In this document: positions 49,172 through 59,233 of the stretch, one piece after another
How the letters are laid out: every line of letters starts with the position of its first letter
Position numbering within the stretch: position 1 is the stretch's first letter
DNA from: an uncultured Verrucomicrobia subdivision 3 bacterium
Lineage (GTDB): Bacteria > Verrucomicrobiota > Verrucomicrobiia > Limisphaerales > UBA11358
Assembly: GCA_903889895.1 (NCBI GenBank)
Contig: CAISYZ010000186.1
Coordinates: 1-64,000, forward strand
Length of the DNA stretch: 64,000 nucleotides
Reading direction: 5' to 3'
Position numbers and translations under genes: made by a program
The notes under the pieces: generated by a model
What the model was told of the DNA's origin: nothing
Seen by the model: only the letters and a program-made list of their open reading frames with translations
The model's database searches: none

Positions 49172-49915
49172 ATGAAACAGATATTATCAGCCATGCTGTT
49201 GTTCAGCCTTGTGATTGGCATTTGTTCCGGGGCAATAATCGCCGTCAAGCCTCCACAGCCGATTGCCTGCTGGCCGGGAAACGGCAATACTCAGGACATT
49301 ATCGGAGGAGACAACGGCACCATCGTGGGCAACGTGCGCTACCGCAGTGATGGTTTCTCTAAGTCATTTTCTTTTGACGGCAACTCTTCATTTGTCGCGA
49401 TCCCCAATGCTCCAGCCTTTCTTTTTCAAGACCAGCTCACCATCGAATTGTGGATGAAACCAAGCACCGACAATTTGATGAACAACTACAAAGGCCTCGT
49501 CTCCAGTGATTTTTTTGGCATAGAAATTTCCAACGGTTACGGCGGCACAATAGGCGTCAATTTTTATACCAGCTCAACCGCCGGCGCTTCCTGGGGCGAA
49601 ACGTCATCGGCCAATGGCGGTGGTGCAGTCGTTAAGTCTGGACGCTGGCATCACATCGCTGGAGTCTATGACGGCAATTCCGTGCAGTTGTATGTTGATG
49701 GCAAACCATGGGGAAATTCTGCTGCCTGTTCGGGAAACATCTCCCCGATGCTTGACGGCAGCTACCTTTGCATCGGCGGTGAGGATGGCCGAACCTTTTG
49801 CGGTTGCACCGACCGCTATTTCCAAGGCCTGATAGGCGAAGTAAAAATCTACAACCGCCCGCTTACAGCCTTGGAAATCCAGTCTGAATTCAAACAAGGC
49901 CAGTTCCGCAAGTAG
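49172..49915 (+). CDS. LamG/concanavalin A-like lectin domain secreted protein
   Basis: IACWPGNGNTQDIIGGDNGTIVGNVRY...FQDQLTIELWMKPS...WHHIAGVYDGNSVQLYVDGKPWG...GLIGEVKIYNRPLTALEIQSEF. Confidence 0.9.
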   Translation: MKQILSAMLLFSLVIGICSGAIIAVKPPQPIACWPGNGNTQDIIGGDNGTIVGNVRYRSDGFSKSFSFDGNSSFVAIPNAPAFLFQDQLTIELWMKPSTDNLMNNYKGLVSSDFFGIEISNGYGGTIGVNFYTSSTAGASWGETSSANGGGAVVKSGRWHHIAGVYDGNSVQLYVDGKPWGNSAACSGNISPMLDGSYLCIGGEDGRTFCGCTDRYFQGLIGEVKIYNRPLTALEIQSEFKQGQFRK

Positions 49916-51248
49916 CCTTAATATTCAGCTTTACCCAGGCCCGCGCCTCGGCAGGTGTTTTTATTTCCTCCGCAAGCTGTTGGTCGCGCAGCTCGTGCAA
50001 CAGCTCACCAATGCGTTTGCCGCGCGGAATGCCCAGCGCCAGCAAATCGTCGCCGGTCAGCAACGGCGGCAGGATTTCCGGCTGATTTTTTAATTCTTCC
50101 GCCGCCGCCACGCAAAAATCGTAGTGCGACAAGTCGCCATGCGCACCGAGACAATCCATCCGGTGCAGTTCCAGTTCGAGCGGAAACGTCTCGCGCAGCA
50201 GCATTCGCCGCAGCGTGGCCTTGCGCATGAGCTTCACGTCCTTGAACTGCATGTGATGGCGCACCGCCGCGATAATTTCCTCAATCGCGCGGTTCGGAAA
50301 TTTCAATCGCTGCAATAATTTTTCCGCCATCTCGGCACCGACTTTTTCATGGCCGTAAAAATGAATTTTGCCGGTCACCAAATCTTTCGCTTGCGTGGCC
50401 GGCTTGGCGATGTCATGCAGCAGCACGGCCCACGGCAGAGCTTCCCCGGCGTCGGCGGGCAATTTTTCCAGCATCAGCCGGAGATGGTTGAACACGCTGC
50501 CTTCGGGATGAAAATCCGGCGACTGCTCGCAGGCGATGGTCGGCACCAGTTCGGGCAATACCTGTTCCAAAAGGCCGCTGGCGCGCAGTAAATCCAACCC
50601 GCGCGCGGCGTGCGGCGGACGAAATAATTTAAGCAGCTCATCGCGCACGCGTTCGGCGCTGATGATTTGGATTTTCGGCGCGAGGGTTTGGATGGCGGCA
50701 AATGTTTCCAACTCAATCGCAAAATTCAACTGCGCCGCAAAACGCACCGCGCGGAGCATCCGCAAATGATCCTCGCCAAAACGCTCTTCGGGCCGGCCAA
50801 TCGTGCGGATGATTTTCGCACGCAGGTCTTTTTGACCGCCCACCCAGTCGTGGATTTTTTCCGTGAGCGGATCGTAAAACAGGCCGTTAACCGTGAAGTC
50901 GCGGCGCAGCGCATCGGCTTCGGCATTTGCGAACTCCACCTTCTCCGGGCGGCGACCGTCCTGGTAATCCGCCTCGGCGCGGAACGTGGCCACCTGAAAT
51001 TGCAGCCCATTTTCAACGACGATGACGACGCCAAATTTCCGGCCGACGGGAATGGTTTTCTTGAAAAGTTTTTCCACCTGCTCCGGCCTGGCATCCGTGG
51101 CGATGTCAAAATCCTGCGCGGCGCGGCCGAGCAAAAAATCGCGCACGCAACCACCGACCCAGAACGCAGCAAAACCGGCGTGTTGCAGTGTGGCAACAAT
51201 TTCTTTGGCGGATTGGCGCGGTGAACTCACGAAGCCATTCTCACGCAA
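49890..51248 (-). CDS. cca: CCA tRNA nucleotidyltransferase / poly(A) polymerase family
   Basis: FAAFWVGGCVRDFLLGRAAQDFDIATDARPEQVEKLF, RRDFTVNGLFYDPL, RFGEDHLRMLRAVRFAAQL, LLHDIAKPATQ. Confidence 0.93.
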   Translation of the reverse strand: MRENGFVSSPRQSAKEIVATLQHAGFAAFWVGGCVRDFLLGRAAQDFDIATDARPEQVEKLFKKTIPVGRKFGVVIVVENGLQFQVATFRAEADYQDGRRPEKVEFANAEADALRRDFTVNGLFYDPLTEKIHDWVGGQKDLRAKIIRTIGRPEERFGEDHLRMLRAVRFAAQLNFAIELETFAAIQTLAPKIQIISAERVRDELLKLFRPPHAARGLDLLRASGLLEQVLPELVPTIACEQSPDFHPEGSVFNHLRLMLEKLPADAGEALPWAVLLHDIAKPATQAKDLVTGKIHFYGHEKVGAEMAEKLLQRLKFPNRAIEEIIAAVRHHMQFKDVKLMRKATLRRMLLRETFPLELELHRMDCLGAHGDLSHYDFCVAAAEELKNQPEILPPLLTGDDLLALGIPRGKRIGELLHELRDQQLAEEIKTPAEARAWVKLNIKATCGTGLV

Positions 51249-51269
51249 AGGTGCAAAGTCGCAAATAAT

Positions 51270-52184
51270 TTATTCTCCTCCCCAGATGCGCTTGAGATGC
51301 GCAATGCCCAGTTTGGCGGATTCCACCGGCACCTTGGGGCTGAGTTCAAACACCTTGATGTGCTCCGGCTTCACCAGCGGCGCGAGCGCGGCGAAATCAA
51401 TGTCGCCGCCGCCCGGCGGAAAATGGTCGCGCGCGGGAAATTTAACGTCATGGATGTGAAAGCCTGCCAGCCGGTCCACCCGTTCGGCGAGAAACCGCGC
51501 GTGATCAATGAACCCGAGGTCATGCTTGATTTGCGCGTGGCCGGTGTCGTGCCAGTAATTCACCGTCGGCCCGGGAAATTCCGTCAGCAGCGCGGCAAAG
51601 TCAGATTCCACAGGCAACTCCTCCACCGCCTCGCGGATTTCGATGCCGAATTTGATGCCCCGCGCCTTGGCCTCGCCGTAAAGTCCGCGCAGGGTGTCGC
51701 GGGAATGATCCCAAAACTTTTTTTTCTTCGCCGCGCGCGCGGCCTCAGCTTCCGCGACAATTTTTTGGAATTTTGGCGTGCCGCGTTCGCCGCGCTCCAG
51801 CAGTTCCTTAAGTTTGCCGGTGTAATCCTTCAAGTCCATGCTGCCAAAATGCAGCACCACGAGCGGCGCGCCGACTTTTGACGCAAACTCCAGTGTGTTC
51901 AGCGTGTGCTTGGTGGCGAGCTGACGGTCACGCTCGCGGTCGGAAGAAAATTCGTAGAGGTTCGGCGCGGGCTTGTCCACGCCCACGGGCAGCGGGCAGA
52001 AATTATGCAGGCTGGAAATTTTGATCTCGCCCGCGCGCACGGCCTCGAAGATGCCGGGCACGAGGCTGATGCGGATGCCGTGGCTCAACTCGGCGTATTC
52101 AAAACCGAGGTCGCGGATTTCGCGCAGCATCGCGCGGCCGTCCGTGTGACGCGCGGAGTTCCAGCAGGTCGAAAGGGAATACAT
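51270..52184 (-). CDS. Sugar phosphate isomerase/epimerase (xylose isomerase-like TIM barrel)
   Basis: Likely start MYSLSTCWNSARHTDGRAMLREIRDLGFEYAELSHG at 52184; VVLHFGSMDLKDY, GIKFGIEIREAVEELP, VNYWHDTGHAQIKHDLGFIDH, GGDIDFAALAPLVKPEHIKVFELSP. Confidence 0.88.
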   Translation of the reverse strand: MYSLSTCWNSARHTDGRAMLREIRDLGFEYAELSHGIRISLVPGIFEAVRAGEIKISSLHNFCPLPVGVDKPAPNLYEFSSDRERDRQLATKHTLNTLEFASKVGAPLVVLHFGSMDLKDYTGKLKELLERGERGTPKFQKIVAEAEAARAAKKKKFWDHSRDTLRGLYGEAKARGIKFGIEIREAVEELPVESDFAALLTEFPGPTVNYWHDTGHAQIKHDLGFIDHARFLAERVDRLAGFHIHDVKFPARDHFPPGGGDIDFAALAPLVKPEHIKVFELSPKVPVESAKLGIAHLKRIWGGE

Positions 52185-52236
52185 GGTGGCGAGTCGTGAG
52201 CCGTGAATGGTAAAATCGTTAAATTGGTTAAATGAA

Positions 52237-52278
52237 GAATCGTTAAACCGTGGCAAGGATGCAACGATTTAACGATTC
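52237..52278 (-). terminator. Hairpin between rpsU and the isomerase gene, possible rpsU terminator/processing structure
   Basis: gaatcgttaaa (52237-52247) / tttaacgattc (52268-52278), perfect 11-bp stem, 20-nt loop; extra aatcgttaaa copy at 52214. Confidence 0.5.
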
Positions 52279-52295
52279 AACTAATTTAGCTTGGC

Positions 52296-52493
52296 CTAGT
52301 CGTCGGCGTGGCGCGCGGCGAGCATGGCGGAGAAGCGGGAAACCTTTTCCTTGCGCCGACGAACGGCGCTGGGTTTCTCGAACTGGCGGCGGCTGCGGAC
52401 AATCTTCAGCGTGCCTTCGCGGTCGACTTTTTTCTTCAGCCGGCGCAGCGCGCGGTCCACAGGTTCACCTTTTTTCAGTTTAATCTCGGTCAT
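52296..52493 (-). CDS. rpsU: 30S ribosomal protein S21
   Basis: MTEIKLKKGEPVDRALRRLKKKVDREGTLKIVRSRRQFEKPSAVRRRKEK. Confidence 0.93.
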   Translation of the reverse strand: MTEIKLKKGEPVDRALRRLKKKVDREGTLKIVRSRRQFEKPSAVRRRKEKVSRFSAMLAARHADD

Positions 52494-52741
52494 TACACTC
52501 ACATCCTTCCGGGGGCGGGGACAACTTGCCACGGGCAAATTCCCGCAAAATTTAGGAACGCGGAGCATAGGTTTTTTCCGCGTAAAGTCAATGTTTTTCC
52601 AGCAGCAAACCCGCTTACCATGACCCCGGCGCCGAATTTGACTAGACAACGGGAACCGGCGGAAATACGGTCTCTTCCGGCGGCGCTAGTCCATCCACGC
52701 CGCCGGCACCAACCCAAACCGTGACCGAAAGTCGAGCTACC

Positions 52742-53032
52742 ATGAACATTGTCATCCGTATCTACCGCGGACGCGGCGTTAAGCAGCTTTTTGACATCGG
52801 CGAACAACACGCCGCCGAACTGCAAGCCCGCATGCGCTCCATCCCGGACCTCGTAAGCTACACCCTGTCCCGCGACAGCGAGGGCGGATTCTCCGTCACC
52901 GTTTGCGAGACCAAGCGCAGCCTCAATCAGAGCATCAAGACCGCACGCGCCTTCCTGACCCAGCACGCCCCGAAAATGACCGTGGGCGCGATGCACATCC
53001 TCGAGGGCAAGGTCATCACGCATGTGAAATAA
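52742..53032 (+). CDS. Small protein of unknown function (96 aa)
   Basis: MNIVIRIYRGRGVKQLFDIGEQHAAELQARMRSIPDLVSYTLSRDSEGGFSVTVCETKRSLNQSIKTARAFLTQHAPKMTVGAMHILEGKVITHVK; alternating alpha/beta pattern resembling a ferredoxin-like fold. Confidence 0.65.
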   Translation: MNIVIRIYRGRGVKQLFDIGEQHAAELQARMRSIPDLVSYTLSRDSEGGFSVTVCETKRSLNQSIKTARAFLTQHAPKMTVGAMHILEGKVITHVK

Positions 53033-53100
53033 TTCGGCTAGAAGCCATCTCGGAAAATCTGGCAAACTAAATTTTCCAAAGATTTCCTGTTTCAAACAAA

Positions 53101-53134
53101 AAAAGCGCGGAAGGCTTTTGCCCTCCGCGCTTTT
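53101..53134. terminator. Bidirectional intrinsic terminator between pnp and the 96-aa gene
   Basis: aaaagcgcggaaggcttttgccctccgcgctttt, A-tract on one side and T-tract on the other. Confidence 0.8.
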
Positions 53135-53149
53135 GAATTGGTTGACTGA

Positions 53150-55291
53150 TTAAGCCTTGGGCGCTTCGTCCGCTGCGGCTTCTTTGTCGCGGTCTTCCAT
53201 CGCAGCTTTGCGCGAGAGTTTCACACGGCCTTTTTCATCCACGCCGAGGCATTTCACGGTGATGTCGTCGCCGACTTTCACGATGTCCTCGGTCTTCTTC
53301 ACGCGGAAGTTGGCCAACTCGCTGATGTGCACGAGGCCGTCCTTGCCCGGGAGAAATTCGACGAACGCGCCGAATTCTTTCACGGTCACAACCTTGCCAC
53401 GGTAAATCTTGCCGATCTCGGCTTCGGCAGTGGAACCGGCAATCGCGTCCACGGCGATCTTCATGCCCTCGGCGGACACGGAGAAGATGTTGACCGTGCC
53501 GTCGTCCTCGATGTCGATTTCGCAGCCGGATTCCTCGACGAGGCGCTTGATGTTCTTGCCGCCGGGTCCGATGATCAAACCGATCTTCTCGGGGTTGATC
53601 TTGAGCGTGGTGATGCGCGGGGCGTATTTGCTGATTTCCTTGCGCGGCTCGGCAATGGTCTTGGCCATCTCGGCGAGAATCGCGTGGCGGGCAATGCGGG
53701 CTTTTTCCACCGCAATTTCCATGATGGCGTGCGGCAGGCCTTTCAGCTTCAAATCCAATTGGAAACCGGTGATGCCCTTCTCGGTGCCGGCGATTTTGCA
53801 GTCCATGTCGCAATACGCATCTTCCCAACCGATGATGTCGGTGAGGAGTTGGTATTTGGAAATGCTGTCGCCGCTGTATTCGGTGCAGATGCCGACGCTG
53901 ATGCCAGCCACCGGACGAATCATCGGAACGCCGGCGTCGAGCAAAGCGAGCGTGCCACCGCAAACCGAGGCCATCGAGGTGGAACCGTTGGATTCCATGA
54001 TTTCGCTGGTGACGCGCACGGCGTAGGGATAGGTGTCGAGCGGAATCATCGGCTCGATGGAGCGTTCGGCGAGCGCGCCGTGGCCGATTTCGCGGCGGCC
54101 GGGGCCGCTGATACGGCCGGTTTCGCCGACAGAGAAATTCGGGAAGTTGTAGTGCAGGATGAATTTCTTTTCCGTGCCGCCGCCGGTGTAGGAATCAAAT
54201 TCCTGAGCATCGTCGCCGGTGCCGAGCGTAACCAGTGTGACGGCCTGCGTTTCGCCGCGCGCAAAAATCGCCGAGCCGTGAGCGCGGGGAAGAATGCTGA
54301 CTTCGCTGGAAATCGGGCGCACCTGTTCAAAATTACGACCGTCGAGACGCTTGCCGCTTTCGAGAATCAGTTTGCGGACAGCTTCCTTCTGGATGTAATA
54401 AAACGCGTCGTTGATGACGAACGGTGTGACTTTCTCCGCGCCGTATTTGGCGACGAGCTTTTCACCGACTTCGTTCTTGATGGCGTTGCAGGCTCCTTCG
54501 CGGTTCAATTTGCCGGGCGTGAGCAAGGCGGGAACGAAACGGTCGCCAGCGAGCGCCTTCGCGTCCGCGAGAATTTCGTCGGGGACAATCTTGAGCGTGA
54601 TGGCGCGCTTGGTCTTGCCGACCTTCGCGGCGAGTTCCTTCTGCGCGGCGATCTGCGGCTGGATGACTTCCTGGGCGTATTTCAACGCGGCGTTGAAGTC
54701 GGCTTCGGAGATTTCCTTGGCCGCGCCTTCATACATGACGATGTCCTTTTCGTTGCCGACATAGACGAGGTCGAGATCGCTCTCGGCCTGTTCGGCGTGC
54801 GTGGGGTTGGCGACAAACTTACCACCAATGCGACCGATGCGCGCGGCACCGAGCGGGCCGGCCCACGGAATGTCGGAAACCATCAGCGCAGCACTCGCGC
54901 CAATGATGCTCAAAATATCGGGATCGTTCTCGCCATCCGCGCTGAGAAGGACAGTCTGGACCTGAACTTCGTTATACCAGCCTTTCGGGAAGAGCGGACG
55001 GATCGGACGGTCGGTGAGACGGCAGGTGAGAATTTCTTTTTCCGTCGGCCGGCCTTCGCGCTTGAAATAGCCGCCGGGGAACTTGCCCGCCGCCGCCGCC
55101 TTCTCGCGGTAATCCACGGTGAGTGGGAAGAAGTCCTGGCCGTCTTTCGCCTTGGTGGCGGCGACGGCAGCGACGACGACAATCGTCTCGCCGAGTTGCA
55201 CGGTGACGGCACCGTCGGCCTGTTTGGCCAGCTTGCCGGATTCAATGGTAATGGATTTGTCGCCGATGGCGGCGGTGATTTTATGTGACAT
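53150..55291 (-). CDS. pnp: Polyribonucleotide nucleotidyltransferase
   Basis: 713 aa; [82 protein letters not shown] motif [15 protein letters not shown] and S1 domain. Confidence 0.98.
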   Translation of the reverse strand: MSHKITAAIGDKSITIESGKLAKQADGAVTVQLGETIVVVAAVAATKAKDGQDFFPLTVDYREKAAAAGKFPGGYFKREGRPTEKEILTCRLTDRPIRPLFPKGWYNEVQVQTVLLSADGENDPDILSIIGASAALMVSDIPWAGPLGAARIGRIGGKFVANPTHAEQAESDLDLVYVGNEKDIVMYEGAAKEISEADFNAALKYAQEVIQPQIAAQKELAAKVGKTKRAITLKIVPDEILADAKALAGDRFVPALLTPGKLNREGACNAIKNEVGEKLVAKYGAEKVTPFVINDAFYYIQKEAVRKLILESGKRLDGRNFEQVRPISSEVSILPRAHGSAIFARGETQAVTLVTLGTGDDAQEFDSYTGGGTEKKFILHYNFPNFSVGETGRISGPGRREIGHGALAERSIEPMIPLDTYPYAVRVTSEIMESNGSTSMASVCGGTLALLDAGVPMIRPVAGISVGICTEYSGDSISKYQLLTDIIGWEDAYCDMDCKIAGTEKGITGFQLDLKLKGLPHAIMEIAVEKARIARHAILAEMAKTIAEPRKEISKYAPRITTLKINPEKIGLIIGPGGKNIKRLVEESGCEIDIEDDGTVNIFSVSAEGMKIAVDAIAGSTAEAEIGKIYRGKVVTVKEFGAFVEFLPGKDGLVHISELANFRVKKTEDIVKVGDDITVKCLGVDEKGRVKLSRKAAMEDRDKEAAADEAPKA

Positions 55292-55497
55292 GACTAACTT
55301 TCTTTCACCGCCTCCCGAGGAACTTCAGTGAACCCCGAAAGGTTTCGGAGCTGAATGAAATTTCCCGAAGGCGGATTTTATTTTCGCGAGGTTTTGGTTG
55401 AGGAGTCAGGCAGTTCGCGCGGGCTGCTGAATCCAAAGACGAAAGGCGGGCTTGGTTAAATAAGCCACGCCTTTCGTAAATTAAAACGAAACGGGGC

Positions 55498-55755
55498 TTA
55501 CTTGCGCAGCTTGAGCTTTTTGGTGACCGATTGGTAGCGGCCCAAATCCGTGTTCTGCAAATAATCGAGCAGGCGGCGGCGCTGGCTGACCATGATCAGC
55601 AGACCACGGCGGGAGCTGTGATCCTTCTTGGCGGTCTGCAAGTGCTCGGTCAAATGGTTGATGCGGTGCGTGAGCAGCGCGATTTGCACATCGGCGGACC
55701 CGGTGTCCTTGGCGTGCGTCTTGAACGTTTCAATCGTTTTCGTCTTTGCTTCCAT
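55498..55755 (-). CDS. rpsO: 30S ribosomal protein S15
   Basis: 85 aa; [72 protein letters not shown]. Confidence 0.98.
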   Translation of the reverse strand: MEAKTKTIETFKTHAKDTGSADVQIALLTHRINHLTEHLQTAKKDHSSRRGLLIMVSQRRRLLDYLQNTDLGRYQSVTKKLKLRK

Positions 55756-55900
55756 AATTAAATGAGTTCGAGAGGATAATTATTCGCATTAGCGGTGTAA
55801 AGCGAATTACGCCACGATTTTTGACTGGGACCGCCGCCGCCGCGCTCGGGCGCGTCGAATAATCTCGCCAATATCCGCCGGCGCTGGCAGGTTGCCGGCC

Positions 55901-58213
55901 ATGAATTGCAGCTTGAAATTTCTCGCCGTTACGCTGGCCGTGGCCGCTGGATGGGGCCTTTCCGCCCATGCCGCCGGCGGCACCAATCTCTTTGGTTTCA
56001 GCGGCAAGGAGATTTATCCCATTGACCAGCAGATTGCCAACCTCCACGTCGCTGACCTCGACGGAGATGGCTTGAACGACATCATCGTCGTAAACAATCT
56101 GCGTTCCAAAATCAACCTGCTCTACAATCTCAGCGGCAAAACCAACCGCGCCGACGCCGCGAGCGCGCGCAAGCTGGAATTAAACGAGTTGCCGCCGGAC
56201 GCGCGCTTCCGCATTGATTCGGTGCCCACCGAGGAACGCATCGCTGCGCTTGCCGTCGCCGATGTGAACGGCGATGGCCGGCCCGATCTGATTTATTTCG
56301 GCGACACGAAGGATTTGATGGTCCGATACAACCTTGGCACAAACGGCTGGAGCGAGCCGAAGCAATGGCACCTCGACGACGGCCACATGGATCCAAACGC
56401 GCTCGCCGTCGGCGACTTGAATGGCGACGGTCTCAACGACATCGCCCTGCTCGGCGACAACGGCGTGGTCTATTTCCTCGCGCAGCAAAAAGACCACACG
56501 CTGGCCGAGCCGGTGAAGATTCCGTATTCCGGCACGCCCAAGGCCATCCAGATTGCCGACATCAACGGCGATGGGAAAAATGATCTGGTCTTTGTGGACT
56601 TTGACAGCCCGACACCTTTCCGGGTGCGGCTGCAGATTGCCGGCGGGCAACTGGGGCCGGAGATTTATTTCAAGACGCAACCCGTCCGCTCGTTCTGGCT
56701 CGATACGCTCGCCGGCGGCACGACCAATTATCTCGTGGATATCGTGACAGCCACAGGCCGCGCGGAAGTCTCGCAGTTCACGCGCAAGCCGGCGGAGCCG
56801 CTCACGGGAAAATTCCGGCAGGGCCAGTTGCAAATCCTGCCGCTCAACAAATCCGACGCCGCGCAGCGCGGGGTGCTGTGGGCGGACGTGGATGGCGACG
56901 GCCGCACGGATTTGATCGTCGCGGAACCGGAGAGCGGCCAGCTTTCCGTTTATCTCCAGCAGGCGGACGGCACGCTCACCTCGCCGAAAAAATTCCCCAG
57001 CCTCGCGGGCGTTGCGCAAATCGCCGTGGCCGACTGGAACCAGGACGGTCATCCGGAAATCTTTTTGTTGAGCCACGATGAAAATTCCGTGGCCGTCACG
57101 CAGTTTGACAAAAACGGCCGGCTGCCCTTCCCCACACCGCTGCCACTCGATGGCAAGCCGCTCGCCATGGCCGTGGGCGCATTGAAGCCCGGCGCCAAAC
57201 CCACGCTCGCCATTCTCGTGGACAAGGACGGCGTGCGCTCGCTCGTCACCCGCACCGCCGACGGCAAGACCGCGACGCAACAGTTGAGCGACAGCTTCAA
57301 GTCCAATCCCACGACGCTCGCGATTCAGGATGTGAATCAGGACGGCCTCGCGGATTTGGTGGTGCTGATTCCCTACGAAAAAATCAAGGTGCTGCTGCAA
57401 AAGAAAGACGGCAAGTTTAACGAAGTGGATGTGGATCCGCCGGGCGGCGCGATGGAACAGCCGTGGCTCGCCGCCGCCGATGTGGACGGCACCGGCAAAA
57501 CGGAATTGCTGCTGCCGCAGAAAAATTTTCTCCGCGCCGTCGTGCTGGAACCAGCGGCGAAAGTTGCCGGCTCGACGAATCCGCCGGAATGGAAATTCAC
57601 CGTGAAAGACCAGATCAACGGCTCCGCCAGCGACTCGCGCATCATCGGCGCGGCGGCGGTGGCGAATGGCACGAACGCCGTGCCGTCGCTGTTTTTGTTC
57701 GACGCGGAACACAAGCAGTTGACGCTTTGCGAACGCGATGCCGCCGGCGTGTGGCAGGTGGTGAAAAATCTGGATTTGCCGGTGACGACCTTTAGCGGCA
57801 TCAGCACCACATCGCTTGGCGGTGCGGCGGTCGCATTCACCGGCCAGAATTCCGTGGCGTGGCTGCCGCTCGGCGGCGACGTTTGGCAGCTCAAGCGGCT
57901 GGATGATTACGACACCTCCATCAAGGACGGTTATCTCAACGACGTCGTCGCCGGCGACCTGACCGGTGGCGGCCGCAAGCAACTCATCTTCATGGAAACG
58001 GCGAAAAATTATCTCGATGTCGTGAACTTCAGCGCGGCGGGCAAGCTCGTGCCGGGCGACCGCTGGCAGGTGTTTGAGCAGCACACGTTTCGCGGCGCGC
58101 AGAACGCGCTGCCCGAACCGCGCGAATGCGCCGTGGCCGACGTGACCGGCGACGGCAAGAACGACCTCATCGTGCTCGTCCACGACCGGATTCTGGTTTA
58201 TCCGCAGGAATAA
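55901..58213 (+). CDS. VCBS/FG-GAP repeat secreted protein
   Basis: Signal peptide MNCSLKFLAVTLAVAAGWGLSAHAAGG; repeats VADLDGDGLNDIIVV, VADVNGDGRPDLIYF, VGDLNGDGLNDIALL, IADINGDGKNDLVFVD, DVTGDGKNDLIVLV. Confidence 0.92.
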   Translation: MNCSLKFLAVTLAVAAGWGLSAHAAGGTNLFGFSGKEIYPIDQQIANLHVADLDGDGLNDIIVVNNLRSKINLLYNLSGKTNRADAASARKLELNELPPDARFRIDSVPTEERIAALAVADVNGDGRPDLIYFGDTKDLMVRYNLGTNGWSEPKQWHLDDGHMDPNALAVGDLNGDGLNDIALLGDNGVVYFLAQQKDHTLAEPVKIPYSGTPKAIQIADINGDGKNDLVFVDFDSPTPFRVRLQIAGGQLGPEIYFKTQPVRSFWLDTLAGGTTNYLVDIVTATGRAEVSQFTRKPAEPLTGKFRQGQLQILPLNKSDAAQRGVLWADVDGDGRTDLIVAEPESGQLSVYLQQADGTLTSPKKFPSLAGVAQIAVADWNQDGHPEIFLLSHDENSVAVTQFDKNGRLPFPTPLPLDGKPLAMAVGALKPGAKPTLAILVDKDGVRSLVTRTADGKTATQQLSDSFKSNPTTLAIQDVNQDGLADLVVLIPYEKIKVLLQKKDGKFNEVDVDPPGGAMEQPWLAAADVDGTGKTELLLPQKNFLRAVVLEPAAKVAGSTNPPEWKFTVKDQINGSASDSRIIGAAAVANGTNAVPSLFLFDAEHKQLTLCERDAAGVWQVVKNLDLPVTTFSGISTTSLGGAAVAFTGQNSVAWLPLGGDVWQLKRLDDYDTSIKDGYLNDVVAGDLTGGGRKQLIFMETAKNYLDVVNFSAAGKLVPGDRWQVFEQHTFRGAQNALPEPRECAVADVTGDGKNDLIVLVHDRILVYPQE

Positions 58214-58258
58214 AATTTATGGATGATGCCAGAGTCCCACGTTTATAAAATTGTATCT

Positions 58259-59155
58259 TTAATTGACGGGGACGAGGCGAAAGAAAAGGTTGCCTGCTGT
58301 AATACTATTCGTCACCGGACTGTTGGTGGCCGAATCAGTGCAGTCGTTCCAGAAAACAGAATTAAGACTGGCGTTGGTCTGCAATTTCCAGACGGAAGTG
58401 TATGCCGTCCACGAAACGATTGCCTGATTGTTCGCGACCTGTAGGGACAGAGCCGGTGGTGGTTCCGGCAACGTGGTGAAGAATGCCGCTTCGCTGACAT
58501 TCAGCGTGGGAACCACATCCCACTGGCCGTTTCCAAGATAAGTGCTGGTGGTGAAAACCGTGGACACCTTTTCTCCGATAAACGGCATCCGGCCAAGGAT
58601 GTTTAGAAAAATGTTAGTTCCAATGTCTAGAGTGGGGCAGGCGTCTCCCAGCAAATAAACTCCGGGTGATTTTGAAAATACATTTGGCAACACAAACTCA
58701 AAATTTGGCTCATTTTGTGCATTTGTGAATAAATTGCCATCGTGGTTATATACAGTCCCTAGAAAGCCATTGGTAAATGGCTGCGGAGCGGTAACCATGA
58801 CGCCGACGCCCGGCGTAAGCACCAGATTTTTCGACCAGGCTCCGTTTGTGTAGGTTGAAGCAATGTTAAACGTCCGGTTAGTTGGATTCCAAAATGAAAC
58901 TATCGTTCCTTCTGGGAGGGTGATTTGCAAATAAGGTGCATACAGTGTTGGTATTGTTGAAGTGATATTAAATATTTCATTCAGTGAATTGCTCGAACCA
59001 ATTTCGAGGTCGAGTGCAAAATAATTAGTTCCGGCTATAAAAATACGCGTATAATATCCCGATATATCCTGTGAATACGTTTGTGCAAAGCCATCGTTGA
59101 TTCCCGTAAAACAGACGGCGGCAGTCAGTAACATACTGGTAAATTTCCCGCTCAT
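58259..59155 (-). CDS. Secreted hypothetical protein with verrucomicrobial-style C-terminal module
   Basis: Signal peptide ...GINDGFAQ; C-terminus VWKLQTNASLNSVFWNDCTDSATNSPVTNSITAGNLFFRLVPVN. Confidence 0.75.
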   Translation of the reverse strand: MSGKFTSMLLTAAVCFTGINDGFAQTYSQDISGYYTRIFIAGTNYFALDLEIGSSNSLNEIFNITSTIPTLYAPYLQITLPEGTIVSFWNPTNRTFNIASTYTNGAWSKNLVLTPGVGVMVTAPQPFTNGFLGTVYNHDGNLFTNAQNEPNFEFVLPNVFSKSPGVYLLGDACPTLDIGTNIFLNILGRMPFIGEKVSTVFTTSTYLGNGQWDVVPTLNVSEAAFFTTLPEPPPALSLQVANNQAIVSWTAYTSVWKLQTNASLNSVFWNDCTDSATNSPVTNSITAGNLFFRLVPVN

Positions 59156-59233
59156 GTCACTAGCATAGCCAATTTTCTGGAAAATTCACACTTAAACAAA
59201 GTTGCCGTAGCCATTGGCGTTCACCGCATTATT

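Noticed and set aside
53327-55288. 653-aa ORF opposite pnp
   Set aside because: Antisense shadow; low-complexity translation.
56180-58183. 667-aa minus ORF opposite the VCBS protein
   Set aside because: Antisense shadow; VCBS motifs on the plus strand are convincing.
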